NCBI GenBank assembly: GCA_019638235.1
Contig: JAHBUE010000001.1
Span: forward strand, 2,094,492 to 2,158,491
Origin: Cyclobacteriaceae bacterium
GTDB lineage: Bacteria; Bacteroidota; Bacteroidia; Cytophagales; Cyclobacteriaceae
Direction: 5' to 3'
DNA length: 64,000 nt
Part shown: piece by piece, positions 8,104 through 15,729 of the stretch
Numbering within the stretch: the first letter of the stretch is position 1
How the letters are laid out: the number at the start of each line of letters is the position of its first letter
The notes under the pieces: generated by a model
Database searches by the model: none
Told to the model about the DNA's origin: nothing
The model's input: the letters and a program-made list of their open reading frames with translations, nothing else
Made by a program: the position numbers and the translations under genes

Positions 8104-9555
8104 ATCGCAGCACTTGAAAAATATCAGGCCGTAATCGGATTGGAAGTACACGCACAGTTGCTGACGGCCAGTAAAATATTTGCCTCAGATTCTGTTGCTT
8201 ATGGTAATGAACCCAACACACAAATCAGTGCGATTACACTGGCGCATCCGGGTACATTACCCAAACTCAACCGCAAGGCCATTGAACTTGCTGCCCGCAT
8301 GGGTATTGCCTGTCGTTCGGAGATTTCCCGAAACATGATCTTTGACCGGAAAAATTATTTCTATCCTGATCTGCCGAAAGGCTACCAGATCACACAGGAC
8401 AGAACACCCATCTGCAAAGGCGGGTACATTACTATTGGTGAAGGAGAAACTCAACAGCAGGTTATACTGAATCGCATTCACCTTGAAGAAGATGCGGGTA
8501 AATCAACACACCCGGAAAATGAACCCGGCACGTGGGTTGATTTTAACCGTGCCGGAACTGCATTGATTGAAATTGTAACGGAGCCTGTTATTCATTCATC
8601 AACCGATGCGTCTGCATTTTTAGCAGAGGTGCGAAAGCTCGTTCGTTATCTTGATGTGTGCGATGGAAATATGGAAGAAGGGTCGTTGCGCTGTGATGCC
8701 AACGTGTCGATCAGGCCGGTGAGATCAAACCAGCTTGGAAAGAAGGTGGAGATCAAGAACATGAACTCCATCCGTAATGTGCAGCGCGCCATTGATTCAG
8801 AGATTGCACGACAGATTGAGTTAACGGAGAGAGGAGAGGAGATCATTTCCGAAACCCGGTTGTTTGATGCCGCTTCCGGAAAAACATTCGGTATGCGTAC
8901 TAAAGAAGAACTGAACGACTACCGGTATTTTCCCGACCCTGATTTAAGTCCGGTTATCATATCCGAACAATGGTTTACCGAAATCAAATCGGCTATGCCT
9001 GCACTTCCGTGGGAACTGGAACAAAAATTTATAGAAGAATTTAAACTGCCGGCTTACGATGCGCAGGTGCTTACCGAGACTAAAGAACTTGCCCAATACT
9101 TTCTTGACGTATGCAATCATACCAAAAACTACAAGGCCGCCTCTAACTGGATTATGGGCCCGGTAAAATCGGCTTTGAATGAACTTACACTAACGGCAAA
9201 CCATTTTCCGGTTACGCCTGTTACATTGGCTGAATTGATTAAGCTGGTAGATTCCGGTATGGTGAGTTTTTCGGTTGCTTCGCAAAGAATATTTCCGGAG
9301 TTACTGAAAAATTCAGCCCTGTCGCCAATGGAAGTGGCACAGCAATTGAATGTTGTGCAAACAAGCGATGAAGATTCCATTCAGCCCGTTGTTGAGTCGG
9401 TTCTAACCGATTTCCCTGATAAGGTAGCCGAATACAGGAAGGGCAAGAAAGGAATTATTGCTATGTTTATGGGCGAAGTGATGAAGCGCAGCAAGGGTAA
9501 AGCCGACCCGAAAGTGGCCAACAAATTGTTAGTTAAGAAATTAGAAGAAAAATGA
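8104..9555 (+). CDS. gatB: Aspartyl/glutamyl-tRNA amidotransferase subunit B (start codon uncertain)
   Basis: GatB is the kinase/transamidase subunit of GatCAB, which converts Asp-tRNA-Asn or Glu-tRNA-Gln to the amide form. Family motifs are clear: VIGLEVHAQL at the N-terminus, FDRKNYFYPDLPKGYQITQ, NRIHLEEDAGK, DFNRAGTALIEIVTEP, EGSLRCDANVSIRP, KVEIKNMNS, RYFPDPDLSP, and a C-terminal YqeY-like tRNA-binding domain. The first ordinary start in frame is TTG 8140, which would delete the conserved KYQAVIG. Upstream of it, back to the stop at 8089-8091, no ATG, GTG or TTG exists. I extend to an ATC at 8104 as a provisional start (483 residues). It overlaps the next gene by four bases (ATGA). Confidence 0.9.
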   Translation: MAALEKYQAVIGLEVHAQLLTASKIFASDSVAYGNEPNTQISAITLAHPGTLPKLNRKAIELAARMGIACRSEISRNMIFDRKNYFYPDLPKGYQITQDRTPICKGGYITIGEGETQQQVILNRIHLEEDAGKSTHPENEPGTWVDFNRAGTALIEIVTEPVIHSSTDASAFLAEVRKLVRYLDVCDGNMEEGSLRCDANVSIRPVRSNQLGKKVEIKNMNSIRNVQRAIDSEIARQIELTERGEEIISETRLFDAASGKTFGMRTKEELNDYRYFPDPDLSPVIISEQWFTEIKSAMPALPWELEQKFIEEFKLPAYDAQVLTETKELAQYFLDVCNHTKNYKAASNWIMGPVKSALNELTLTANHFPVTPVTLAELIKLVDSGMVSFSVASQRIFPELLKNSALSPMEVAQQLNVVQTSDEDSIQPVVESVLTDFPDKVAEYRKGKKGIIAMFMGEVMKRSKGKADPKVANKLLVKKLEEK

Positions 9556-10706
9556 ACTATATGAAATTGAGTGCAAGTGTTGTATTGGTAAGCGTGTTGA
9601 TGTTGTTAGGATGTTCATCCAACGGACAACAAGCCAAAAAAGACGGAAGTTGGGAGGTGACTATTCGTGGTAAAGTTGGGTTTCCGCAGCAGGGCGGTAC
9701 CATATCCATTATGGAGATAACCAAAGCGGGTGCAGGCTGGCAGGATACCATTAACCTGAAAAGCGATTATACATTTAAAAAGAAAATCAACATAAAAGAG
9801 CCTGGCTACTACAAGCTGAATTTTTACAACCGGCAGGCAGTTGATGTTATTTTATATAAGAATGACCTTGAAATTAATGTGGACGGGCGCGAAGCTTCCG
9901 GATTTTTTGAAGTGAAAGGCTCACCCGAAATTGAATTTATTAAAGAAGCGCAGACTACTATTAACGGTGTTCAAAACACACCAGAGGCGCAAAAGTTGAT
10001 TGCAGATTTCAATAAGGCACAGTCCGCCAACGACCAGAAAACCGTTTTGGCTATTCAGAAAGACTATCAGAAATTACTTACCGATGCCTACAATAAAGTA
10101 GCCGAACAAATCAAGCAAAGTCCGCCTTCGCTTGGTGTAATCAACGTGTTACAAAGCCAGATGATAGACAAAGATGATTATTACGATGCGTATCTGGTTA
10201 CCGCAGAGAAGCTTCGTAAGGAGTGGCCTGATGTTTCGCATGCCAAAGATTTTATCGACATGGTAGATAAAATGAAAACACTTGCCATTGGTCAGGTAGC
10301 CCCTGAAATTTCGTTGCCCGACCCGGATGGTAAGGTAGTGCCGCTTTCTTCGTTGCGGGGTCAGTATGTGCTGGTAGATTTTTGGGCGAAGTGGTGCGGG
10401 CCTTGCCGGAGAGAAAACCCGAATATTGTGCGGGCCTACAATGAATTTAAAGACAAAGGTTTTACTGTGTATGGCGTGTCGCTTGACCGCACCAAAGCCG
10501 ATTGGTTACAGGGCATTCAGGAAGATGGTTTAACCTGGACGCATGTTTCTGATTTGAAATACTGGCAATCGGAAGCAGCAAAGACCTATAATATTACCGC
10601 TATTCCATTCTCCTTATTGCTTGACCCCAATGGCGTAATCATCGCCAAAAACCTGCGCGGGCAAGCGTTAGATGATAAGTTGGAAGAGGTATTTAAGGGG
10701 AAGTAA
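9552..10706 (+). CDS. TlpA/ResA-like thioredoxin-fold lipoprotein with DUF4369-type N-terminus
   Basis: A 384-residue lipoprotein: signal with lipobox VLMLLGC (Cys 21). An N-terminal beta-rich DUF4369-like domain (TIRGKVGFPQQGG ... INLKSDYTFKKKI) is followed by a helical linker and a C-terminal AhpC/TSA-Redoxin domain with FWAKWCGPCRRENP. The WCGPC active site indicates a membrane-attached thiol-disulfide reductase, as used in cytochrome c maturation or periplasmic cysteine reduction. Its ATG overlaps the gatB stop, so it is translationally coupled to gatB. Substrate unknown. It is common for Bacteroidota to have many such paralogues. Confidence 0.88.
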   Translation: MNYMKLSASVVLVSVLMLLGCSSNGQQAKKDGSWEVTIRGKVGFPQQGGTISIMEITKAGAGWQDTINLKSDYTFKKKINIKEPGYYKLNFYNRQAVDVILYKNDLEINVDGREASGFFEVKGSPEIEFIKEAQTTINGVQNTPEAQKLIADFNKAQSANDQKTVLAIQKDYQKLLTDAYNKVAEQIKQSPPSLGVINVLQSQMIDKDDYYDAYLVTAEKLRKEWPDVSHAKDFIDMVDKMKTLAIGQVAPEISLPDPDGKVVPLSSLRGQYVLVDFWAKWCGPCRRENPNIVRAYNEFKDKGFTVYGVSLDRTKADWLQGIQEDGLTWTHVSDLKYWQSEAAKTYNITAIPFSLLLDPNGVIIAKNLRGQALDDKLEEVFKGK

Positions 10707-10708
10707 AA

Positions 10709-10741
10709 AGCTTTCCTACATATTGAAGATGTAGGAAAGCT
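10709..10741. terminator. Bidirectional terminator between convergent genes
   Basis: A perfect 13-base stem (AGCTTTCCTACAT / ATGTAGGAAAGCT) with a 7-base loop lies between the thioredoxin gene and the convergent M56 gene. On the minus strand it is followed by TTTTTACTT. It lies in the only gap between these genes. Confidence 0.85.
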
Positions 10742-10748
10742 GAATAGT

Positions 10749-12563
10749 TTAATTGTTTGCGAACGTTACAGGAAGCACGAACTTCTGCCTGACAACTTTA
10801 CCTCCTTGCTTTGCCGGATGCCATTTTGTTGAAGCCTGAGACAGTACGCGCAGCGCCTCTTCATCGCATCCGTAGCCGATTCCTTTTATTATCTGGTGAT
10901 TGGATGTTGAGCCATCAGGTTCAATAATCATTTCAATGTATACTTTTCCTGAAACGCTGCTTCTTCGTGCTTCGGCAGGCATTTTTATGTTAGTATTGAT
11001 TTCATTGTAAAGAGCCTCCATACCTCCAACAGGGCCTGCTGATTCTTCAGTCTGTAAGTAGATGCCGTTTGCATCTTGAGTAACAGGCGCTTCACCAAAC
11101 CAAATCGGAACCACATATTTCTGACGTACCGGTACGTTTTTCTGTTTTCCAGGATTCCAACGGATATTAGTGGCGAGCATTGCTCTTAAAGCTTCCTCAT
11201 CACATCCGGAGCCAATTCCTTTAATGACTCTATGGTTTGATGTACTACCATCAGGTTCAATGATGAATTCAATAAATACCTTTCCTGCAATTCCTTTTGC
11301 TTTGGCTTCACCTGGAAAAACAAGTTGATTTTGGATGGCTTCATTAAGTGCAGTCATACCCCCAATTGGGGATGCACTTTCTTCAACTACAAGAAACACA
11401 TCATCTTGCGACTTGGTTACTTCAGCAAGTTGCGAGATAGCGCCATCTGACCTGATAATGAAACCTACCCGTTCGGAAGTGAGATTACCATCTTTGTCAT
11501 GGTACTTATCGTAATGTGTAAATAGGATGTCTTCGGTACTTATGTTTTTAATTTTCTCAGAATTTGCCGATTCAGCCTCCACATAGATAAGTTTGATACC
11601 CGGATTTTCATTCCTGATCTTTTCCACAACGGGCAATAAATGGTCGGGGAAATCACCGGCAATGGTTGTTGTTTGCGAAAGTTCTTCCATTTGTTCAACT
11701 ATCTGATCCTGGCAGGCAATGCCCAGGAACACTACACTGACAAACAGGAAAACAATTAAGGTTTTCCATTGCTTTACTTTTCGTTTTAAGGTTCTGATCA
11801 TGGTAATTCGTTTTAAGGTTAAGGAATTATTAAAATGATTGGCCAATGCGTAGCTAGATGATTCAAGTGCCGATCGTGCCAGCAGATTGCAGTATTGCTC
11901 CTGTTGTTCACTGCCTGAAGAAGCCACTTCATCGGCTTCAAACTCATGCACCATGCTCATTTCCTTTTTATAGTAGCGGAGCAGCGGATTGAACCAGAAC
12001 AGGATTCTTACGAGTTCTATCAATACAATATCAAGCGAATGCCAGTTGTTGATGTGCACCCGTTCGTGTTGGAGAATGCGTTGTTTGTCACTTTCGTTTA
12101 ATGTAAAGGCTTTGCTGATGAAAATCAGGTTGAAAAATGAAAACGCAACAAAAGAGGGTTGCTCAACTTCAATTACCCGATTGTTATTTCTTGATTTCCT
12201 TGCTTCACGCACAAGACTCACAACATAGTATGCAAACCGAATGAGTAATAGTGTAACAACGAATATGTACAACCTAACAACAATCTCCCAAAAAGTCAGG
12301 GTAGGAACTGAACTATATTGCTGCACTTGTTCTGCACTTTGTGGCAACCAGTAAGCAGGTAGCGTTTCGCTTAGTGTAGGTATTACTTCTACCGGACTAC
12401 TTACCGTTAACCATGGAAATACCAATGAGAGTATCACACCGCCCAGCAAGTAAAATCTCCGGTAGCTGAATTGGGTTTCTTTGCTCAGCAATATCTTATA
12501 GAGCAGCAGAAACAGCAACAGTCCGATGTTGGCTTCTACGATATAGTTTAGCCAGGTATTCAT
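10749..12563 (-). CDS. M56 (BlaR1-like) metallopeptidase with two C-terminal TonB domains
   Basis: A 604-residue membrane protein. The N-terminal half has several membrane helices and the M56 zinc motif HERVH (about residue 170), with FEADEVA supplying the distal acidic ligand, as in BlaR1/MecR1. A further helix (VFLFVSVVFLGIAC) leads to a periplasmic part that lacks a penicillin-binding sensor and instead carries two near-identical TonB C-terminal domains (GGMTALNEAI ... FIIEPDGSTSNHRVIKGIG and GGMEALYNEI ... MIIEPDGSTSNHQIIKGIG). It follows the BlaI repressor gene at 4 bases. By analogy, a periplasmic signal triggers cleavage of the repressor. Both the cue and any TonB link are unknown. Confidence 0.88.
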   Translation of the reverse strand: MNTWLNYIVEANIGLLLFLLLYKILLSKETQFSYRRFYLLGGVILSLVFPWLTVSSPVEVIPTLSETLPAYWLPQSAEQVQQYSSVPTLTFWEIVVRLYIFVVTLLLIRFAYYVVSLVREARKSRNNNRVIEVEQPSFVAFSFFNLIFISKAFTLNESDKQRILQHERVHINNWHSLDIVLIELVRILFWFNPLLRYYKKEMSMVHEFEADEVASSGSEQQEQYCNLLARSALESSSYALANHFNNSLTLKRITMIRTLKRKVKQWKTLIVFLFVSVVFLGIACQDQIVEQMEELSQTTTIAGDFPDHLLPVVEKIRNENPGIKLIYVEAESANSEKIKNISTEDILFTHYDKYHDKDGNLTSERVGFIIRSDGAISQLAEVTKSQDDVFLVVEESASPIGGMTALNEAIQNQLVFPGEAKAKGIAGKVFIEFIIEPDGSTSNHRVIKGIGSGCDEEALRAMLATNIRWNPGKQKNVPVRQKYVVPIWFGEAPVTQDANGIYLQTEESAGPVGGMEALYNEINTNIKMPAEARRSSVSGKVYIEMIIEPDGSTSNHQIIKGIGYGCDEEALRVLSQASTKWHPAKQGGKVVRQKFVLPVTFANN

Positions 12564-12567
12564 AGGT

Positions 12568-12927
12568 TTATTTTTTGGTGTTGATTTCTTTCAGTAATGC
12601 TTCTACCTCTTTAGCGCTTAGGTTATTTTCTTTTGCAAAAAAGGAAACTAAGTTTTGAAACGACCCTCCGAAATACCCTTTCAGCATGGTGTTGAGATAA
12701 AACCTGGTGTATTTCTCTTTTGCGATGATTGGAAAATACTCATGTGTTTTTCCGTACGCTTTATGATTTACAAACCCTTTGGTTTCCAAAATCCTGATGA
12801 TGGTAGATACCGTGTTATAGGCAGGTTTAGGATTGGGAAGATGATCGATAATGTCTTTTACAAATGCCTTTTCAAGTTTCCATAAAACCTGCATAATCTG
12901 ATCTTCGGCTTTGGTTAATTCTCTCAT
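12568..12927 (-). CDS. BlaI/MecI/CopY-family transcriptional repressor
   Basis: A 119-residue winged-helix repressor: MRELTKAEDQIMQVLWKLE, YNTVSTIIRILETKGFVNHKAYGKTHEYFPI and a C-terminal dimerisation helix ending ALLKEINTKK, the standard BlaI layout. These dimers bind palindromes upstream of their own operon and are inactivated by the partner M56 protease encoded directly downstream. A likely operator is at 13456-13469, upstream of the first gene of the operon. Confidence 0.92.
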   Translation of the reverse strand: MRELTKAEDQIMQVLWKLEKAFVKDIIDHLPNPKPAYNTVSTIIRILETKGFVNHKAYGKTHEYFPIIAKEKYTRFYLNTMLKGYFGGSFQNLVSFFAKENNLSAKEVEALLKEINTKK

Positions 12928-12938
12928 GGTGTATTTTT

Positions 12939-13418
12939 TTATGGTTTATCTGCGTAACGCACCGGGCTGCATTGTGCGAAATTTGTAGTGTTGGTGAGCG
13001 GAAACCGATAGTTCTTGATAAACTCGCTTAATAGTCTTTCAAACTCTTGTTCTTTTTCCTGTTCAATTTCTCCGGGACTGAAATTGAACAGGAAGTAATC
13101 TATTTTACCTGTCTTATTTATATAAATCCTGTTGAAGCAACGTGTTTGTTTTTGCCATTTGAAATTGCTGTTGTGCAGAAAATCCCCTAACTCCTTTAGC
13201 AGGGAAATGTATGCGCCCTGAAATTCTTTTTCCTTTCCGGCAAAAGCCGCAAGCAATGTATCTGCATGCAGGGCGCTTTTATATAAGGAGTCCAATACCG
13301 CTATTGATACACCGCTATTTTCGGCCTTTTGAAATGCTGTTGCCATTCCCTGACCAAAGGAAAGCAGGGGAAACAGTACAGCGAACACAAATAAATATTG
13401 TATATGAGGTATTCTCAT
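12939..13418 (-). CDS. Small secreted protein of unknown function, first gene of the BlaI/M56 operon
   Basis: A 159-residue protein with a signal peptide (YLFVFAVLFPLLSFGQG). The mature part is helical and charged, followed by a segment (RCFNRIYINKTGKIDYFLFNF) ending with two cysteines spaced widely (TRCF and AQCSP). No recognised domain. It lies 11 bases before the BlaI repressor gene on the same strand, so it is probably co-regulated and may be an effector or sensor for that system. Function not known. Confidence 0.7.
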   Translation of the reverse strand: MRIPHIQYLFVFAVLFPLLSFGQGMATAFQKAENSGVSIAVLDSLYKSALHADTLLAAFAGKEKEFQGAYISLLKELGDFLHNSNFKWQKQTRCFNRIYINKTGKIDYFLFNFSPGEIEQEKEQEFERLLSEFIKNYRFPLTNTTNFAQCSPVRYADKP

Positions 13419-13455
13419 AGCTGACGGGTTTAATTACTATATATTTAGGTATAAA

Positions 13456-13469
13456 ACTAAATACTTAGT
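13456..13469. promoter_or_regulatory. Candidate BlaI-type operator
   Basis: ACTAAATACTTAGT has complementary 5-base arms (ACTAA/TTAGT) and lies 38 bases upstream of the operon start at 13418 in an AT-rich tract. A second overlapping half (TTTAG ... CTAAA) lies at 13444-13461. BlaI-family operators in Bacteroidota are usually ACTA ... TAGT dyads, as I recall, so this is a plausible autoregulatory site. Confidence 0.5.
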
Positions 13470-13590
13470 TATAAAAAACAAATTTTATGAGAGTTTTTTT
13501 ATGGGGAGCGTTCAGCAGAGTTGATAAACTGTATCCAAGTGAATACATTTGTGTATATATTCAATAGTTGGCAGCAAGCGGCAAATAGAC

Positions 13591-14022
13591 ATGAGAGTTT
13601 CAACAACAAACGCAAAATGTAAATCATGCGGACAGCATTTTGAGACTCCGTTTCTTTCGGACTTCTCATATGGAGAATTTGTTTACTCAAATCAAAGTGG
13701 ACAGAAATACAGGTATCTGTTCGGACTAAATAATAAAACTTGGGACTTCGTTCAATCAATTGTAGACGATAACGACAAATTAAAAACTAAGGACAAAGGA
13801 GAAATAATTCAAAAGGTATTGGGACACATTGCCGACAACGACAGCAAAGCGGACTTTTACCAAAACAAAAAATTGATATGCCCAAACTGTGGACAAGATT
13901 CTAAAATCGTGGACAGGGACGTAGTGACCGGCTCCATTGACATTGATGAAATGACTTTTGACAGATTTGAAAAGTCAACTCCGACTGAAAAGGAAAATGA
14001 AATTAAGTTACTTATAAAGTGA
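13591..14022 (+). CDS. Cassette-borne zinc-ribbon-like protein of unknown function
   Basis: A 143-residue protein starting at ATG 13591 (MRVSTTNAKC). It has two Cys pairs, AKCKSCGQHF near the N-terminus and LICPNCGQDS about 90 residues later, likely forming one split zinc site. The region between is acidic and helical (WDFVQSIVDDNDKLK). It fills almost all of the cassette and its stop is 8 bases before the start of the attC-like element at 14030. The reading frame also continues upstream to the TTG of the interrupted toxin, giving a possible 157-residue fusion. No family recognised; codons rich in GAC/ACA differ from neighbours. Confidence 0.7.
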   Translation: MRVSTTNAKCKSCGQHFETPFLSDFSYGEFVYSNQSGQKYRYLFGLNNKTWDFVQSIVDDNDKLKTKDKGEIIQKVLGHIADNDSKADFYQNKKLICPNCGQDSKIVDRDVVTGSIDIDEMTFDRFEKSTPTEKENEIKLLIK

Positions 14023-14029
14023 CGACCAA

Positions 14030-14193
14030 GCCGCCAGCTGCCAACAAAATGTTTATGCAATGCGGGGGTTTGGTGTAGGTATTAAAAGTATTTTCTTAAG
14101 TCACGGTGGACAGTTCGGAGATGGTCGCGCTAAACATTCCGCTTCGCTTCATTTTTTAGCGCTCCTATTCCCCGCACTGCATAAACACCAACG
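14030..14193 (+). repeat. attC-like recombination site
   Basis: An imperfect palindrome of 164 bases. GTTTATGCAATGCGGGG (14051-14067) pairs with CCCCGCACTGCATAAAC (14170-14186) at 16 of 17 positions. The left outer arm GCTGCCAAC (14037-14045) would pair with GTTGGCAGC formed when the cassette circularises. The centre includes GGACAGTTCGGAG, also found with one extra base in the element at 54624-54787. Confidence 0.75.
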
Positions 14194-14488
14194 ATAAAAC
14201 CGATGAATTTGACAAATGGTTAAGAAAACTGAAAGATTTGCGGGCTAAGGCGTCAATACTCTTGAGAATTCAGCGAATAGAAGAACAGGGAAACTTTGGA
14301 GATTGTGAACCAGTCGGTCAGGGAATTAGCGAATTGCGGATTCATTATGCAAAAGGATACAGGGTATATTTAAAGGAACACGGTAACCGGATTGTACTGT
14401 TGCTGAACGGAGGCGATAAATCTTCGCAACAAAAAGACATTGAAAAGGCTAAACAATTATGGTTGAACTACAAAAAGCACTACATAAA

Positions 14489-14776
14489 ATGAAAACAAAG
14501 CGAACAAGCAAATTTGATATTGCCGATTACTTAGAAGATGACACCATGATTGCAGAATACATAAATACTGTTTTGCAAGAAGGAGATGCAGATGATATTA
14601 TTGCTGCACTTGGCCATGTGGCAAAAGCCCGTGGGCTGTCGAAAATAGCACAAGAAACCGGCCTTAGCAGACCAAGTTTATACAAAGCACTTTCGCAGGG
14701 TTCTAAACCTCAGTTTGATACCATATTAAAAGTGTTGCGTGCGGTGGGAGGAAATCTAAACGTGGTGACAGGATAA
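14489..14776 (+). CDS. HigA-like antitoxin (addiction module antidote, HTH)
   Basis: A 95-residue antitoxin starting at ATG 14489 (MKTKRTSKFDIADYLEDD), overlapping the toxin stop by four bases. The C-terminal helix-turn-helix reads LSKIAQETGLSRPSLYKALS, typical for the antidote of this toxin group. It is intact although its toxin gene is split, so it may persist as an orphan antitoxin and DNA-binding regulator. It is followed by a terminator. Confidence 0.88.
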   Translation: MKTKRTSKFDIADYLEDDTMIAEYINTVLQEGDADDIIAALGHVAKARGLSKIAQETGLSRPSLYKALSQGSKPQFDTILKVLRAVGGNLNVVTG

Positions 14777-14843
14777 TTTCTGAGTGTATTCAGCGAGATG
14801 ATACTTACTCATTGCAATCTCAATAAAATCAATAAGAACGTAA

Positions 14844-14878
14844 GAGGGCTATCTCACTTTTGAGGTAGCCTCCTTTTT
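14844..14878 (+). terminator. Rho-independent terminator after the antitoxin gene
   Basis: A 13-base imperfect stem (GAGGGCTATCTCA / TGAGGTAGCCTCC, with wobble pairs and one mismatch), 4-base loop CTTT, then TTTTTA. Confidence 0.8.
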
Positions 14879-14889
14879 ATTTCAGGATA

Positions 14890-15543
14890 CTACAACGAAT
14901 TAGTAAAACAATACGCAATTATATTAGCGCCCATCTGCAAAGCCTGTTTGTGCTTTTCGGCAGGGGTGTTGTGTATGCGCCTGTCTTCCCAACCATTGCC
15001 CAGGTCGCTTTCGTATGAATAATACACCACCAACCGGCCTTCGTAAATCAGTCCAAAGCCTTGTGCGGGCTTGCCATCATGTTCATGAATTTTCGGCAAA
15101 CCTTTCGGGAAATTGAATTTCTGGTGATAGATGGGATGGTCAAAGACAAGTTCTTTTAATTCAAGTTCAGGAAAAACTTTTTTGAGTTCTATCCGGATGT
15201 ATTTATCTAATCCGTAGTTATCATCAATATGCAGAAAGCCACCGCCAATTAAATAATTGCGTAGGTTGGTTGCCTCTGTATCAGAGAACACCACATTGCC
15301 GTGCCCCGTCATGTACACATACGGATAGAGATAAATATCTTTATTACCTACTTCAACAATATCTTCTTCGGGCGATATTGCCGTACCCAACTCACTATTG
15401 CAAAAGCTGATGAGGTTGGGCAACGCGGTTTTGTTGGCATACCAATCGCCCCCGCCATTGTATTTAAGTTTGGCAATTTTTAAGTTCTGACCAATGGAAG
15501 GTAACGAACCGGCTAAGAAAAGGAGAAGAAAAATGTATTGCAT
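14890..15543 (-). CDS. DUF4159 family secreted protein
   Basis: A 217-residue protein from ATG 15543 (MQYIFLLLFLAG...), with a signal peptide ending SIGQ; an in-frame TTG at 15570 is less likely. The DUF4159 fold is recognised by LKYNGGGDWYANKT near the mature N-terminus, YPYVYMTGHGNVVFSD, LRNYLIGGGFLHIDDNYG and VFPELELKELVFDHPIYH. DUF4159 proteins resemble a glutamine-amidotransferase-like fold and usually sit in clusters with MoxR ATPases; none is here. Function unknown. A -7 promoter match is upstream. Confidence 0.88.
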   Translation of the reverse strand: MQYIFLLLFLAGSLPSIGQNLKIAKLKYNGGGDWYANKTALPNLISFCNSELGTAISPEEDIVEVGNKDIYLYPYVYMTGHGNVVFSDTEATNLRNYLIGGGFLHIDDNYGLDKYIRIELKKVFPELELKELVFDHPIYHQKFNFPKGLPKIHEHDGKPAQGFGLIYEGRLVVYYSYESDLGNGWEDRRIHNTPAEKHKQALQMGANIIAYCFTNSL

Positions 15544-15595
15544 TAGTGTTTTGATTTTTATAAGCTGCAAACCAGACTTAAAAACTCATCTATTA

Positions 15596-15603
15596 CAAAA
15601 GTA
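15596..15603 (-). promoter_or_regulatory. Promoter -7 element for the DUF4159 gene
   Basis: TACTTTTG on the minus strand, an exact TAnnTTTG match about 50 bases upstream of the ATG at 15543. A TTG for the -33 box at normal spacing is not evident. Confidence 0.4.
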
Positions 15604-15681
15604 TTATATGAGAGGCCAAAAAATGCGGCTATCGCTATTTTCTTTTTTTGGAAATTACTTATCATCCATCACAAAATAAAA

Positions 15682-15706
15682 AAAGGCAGCCGAGCAGGCT
15701 GCCTTT
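15682..15706 (-). terminator. Rho-independent terminator after the beta-barrel gene
   Basis: A perfect 10-base stem AAAGGCAGCC / GGCTGCCTTT with a 5-base loop. Read on the minus strand it is followed by a TTTT run, downstream of the gene ending at 15730. Confidence 0.88.
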
Positions 15707-15729
15707 GTATTTACAACTTGCTTAACGTA

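Larger units (their letters stand above)
13568..14193 (+). mobile_element. Integron-type gene cassette inserted in a toxin gene
   Basis: A 626-base unit holding one gene and an attC-like site. The left edge reads G|TTGGCAGC (13567/13568) and the right edge ...CACCAACG|ATAAA (14193/14194). The left 16 bases (13567-13582) match the reverse complement of 14030-14045 at 14 of 16 positions, which is the rule for cassettes: the 5' TT-containing end pairs with the inverse core site of the cassette's own attC. Joining 13567 to 14194 restores the toxin frame; the junction reads GATAA, consistent with the loose G(A/T)T secondary sites known for integron integrases. No integrase is in the window. Confidence 0.75.
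13549..14492 (+). pseudogene. HigB-like (RelE/ParE superfamily, Gp49-type) toxin gene split by a gene cassette
   Basis: The toxin body is at 14193-14492: TDEFDKWLRKLKD ... GNFGDCEPVGQGISELRIHY ... GYRVYLKE ... LLLNGGDKSSQQKDIEKA, the standard addiction-module killer pattern. No ATG or GTG exists upstream of it before the stop at 14157; the first TTG (14238) would remove about 20 conserved residues. The missing start is found 626 bases upstream: codons from TTG 13549 to base 13567 (MCIYSI) join in frame to base 14194, giving a 105-residue toxin. The interruption is the cassette at 13568-14193. The stop overlaps the antitoxin ATG (ATGA). As it stands the toxin is probably inactive. Confidence 0.8.

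Noticed and set aside
13499..13759. Minus-strand open frame over the left cassette boundary
   Set aside because: It spans the BlaI operon upstream region and the cassette gene in antisense, has no start context or family features.
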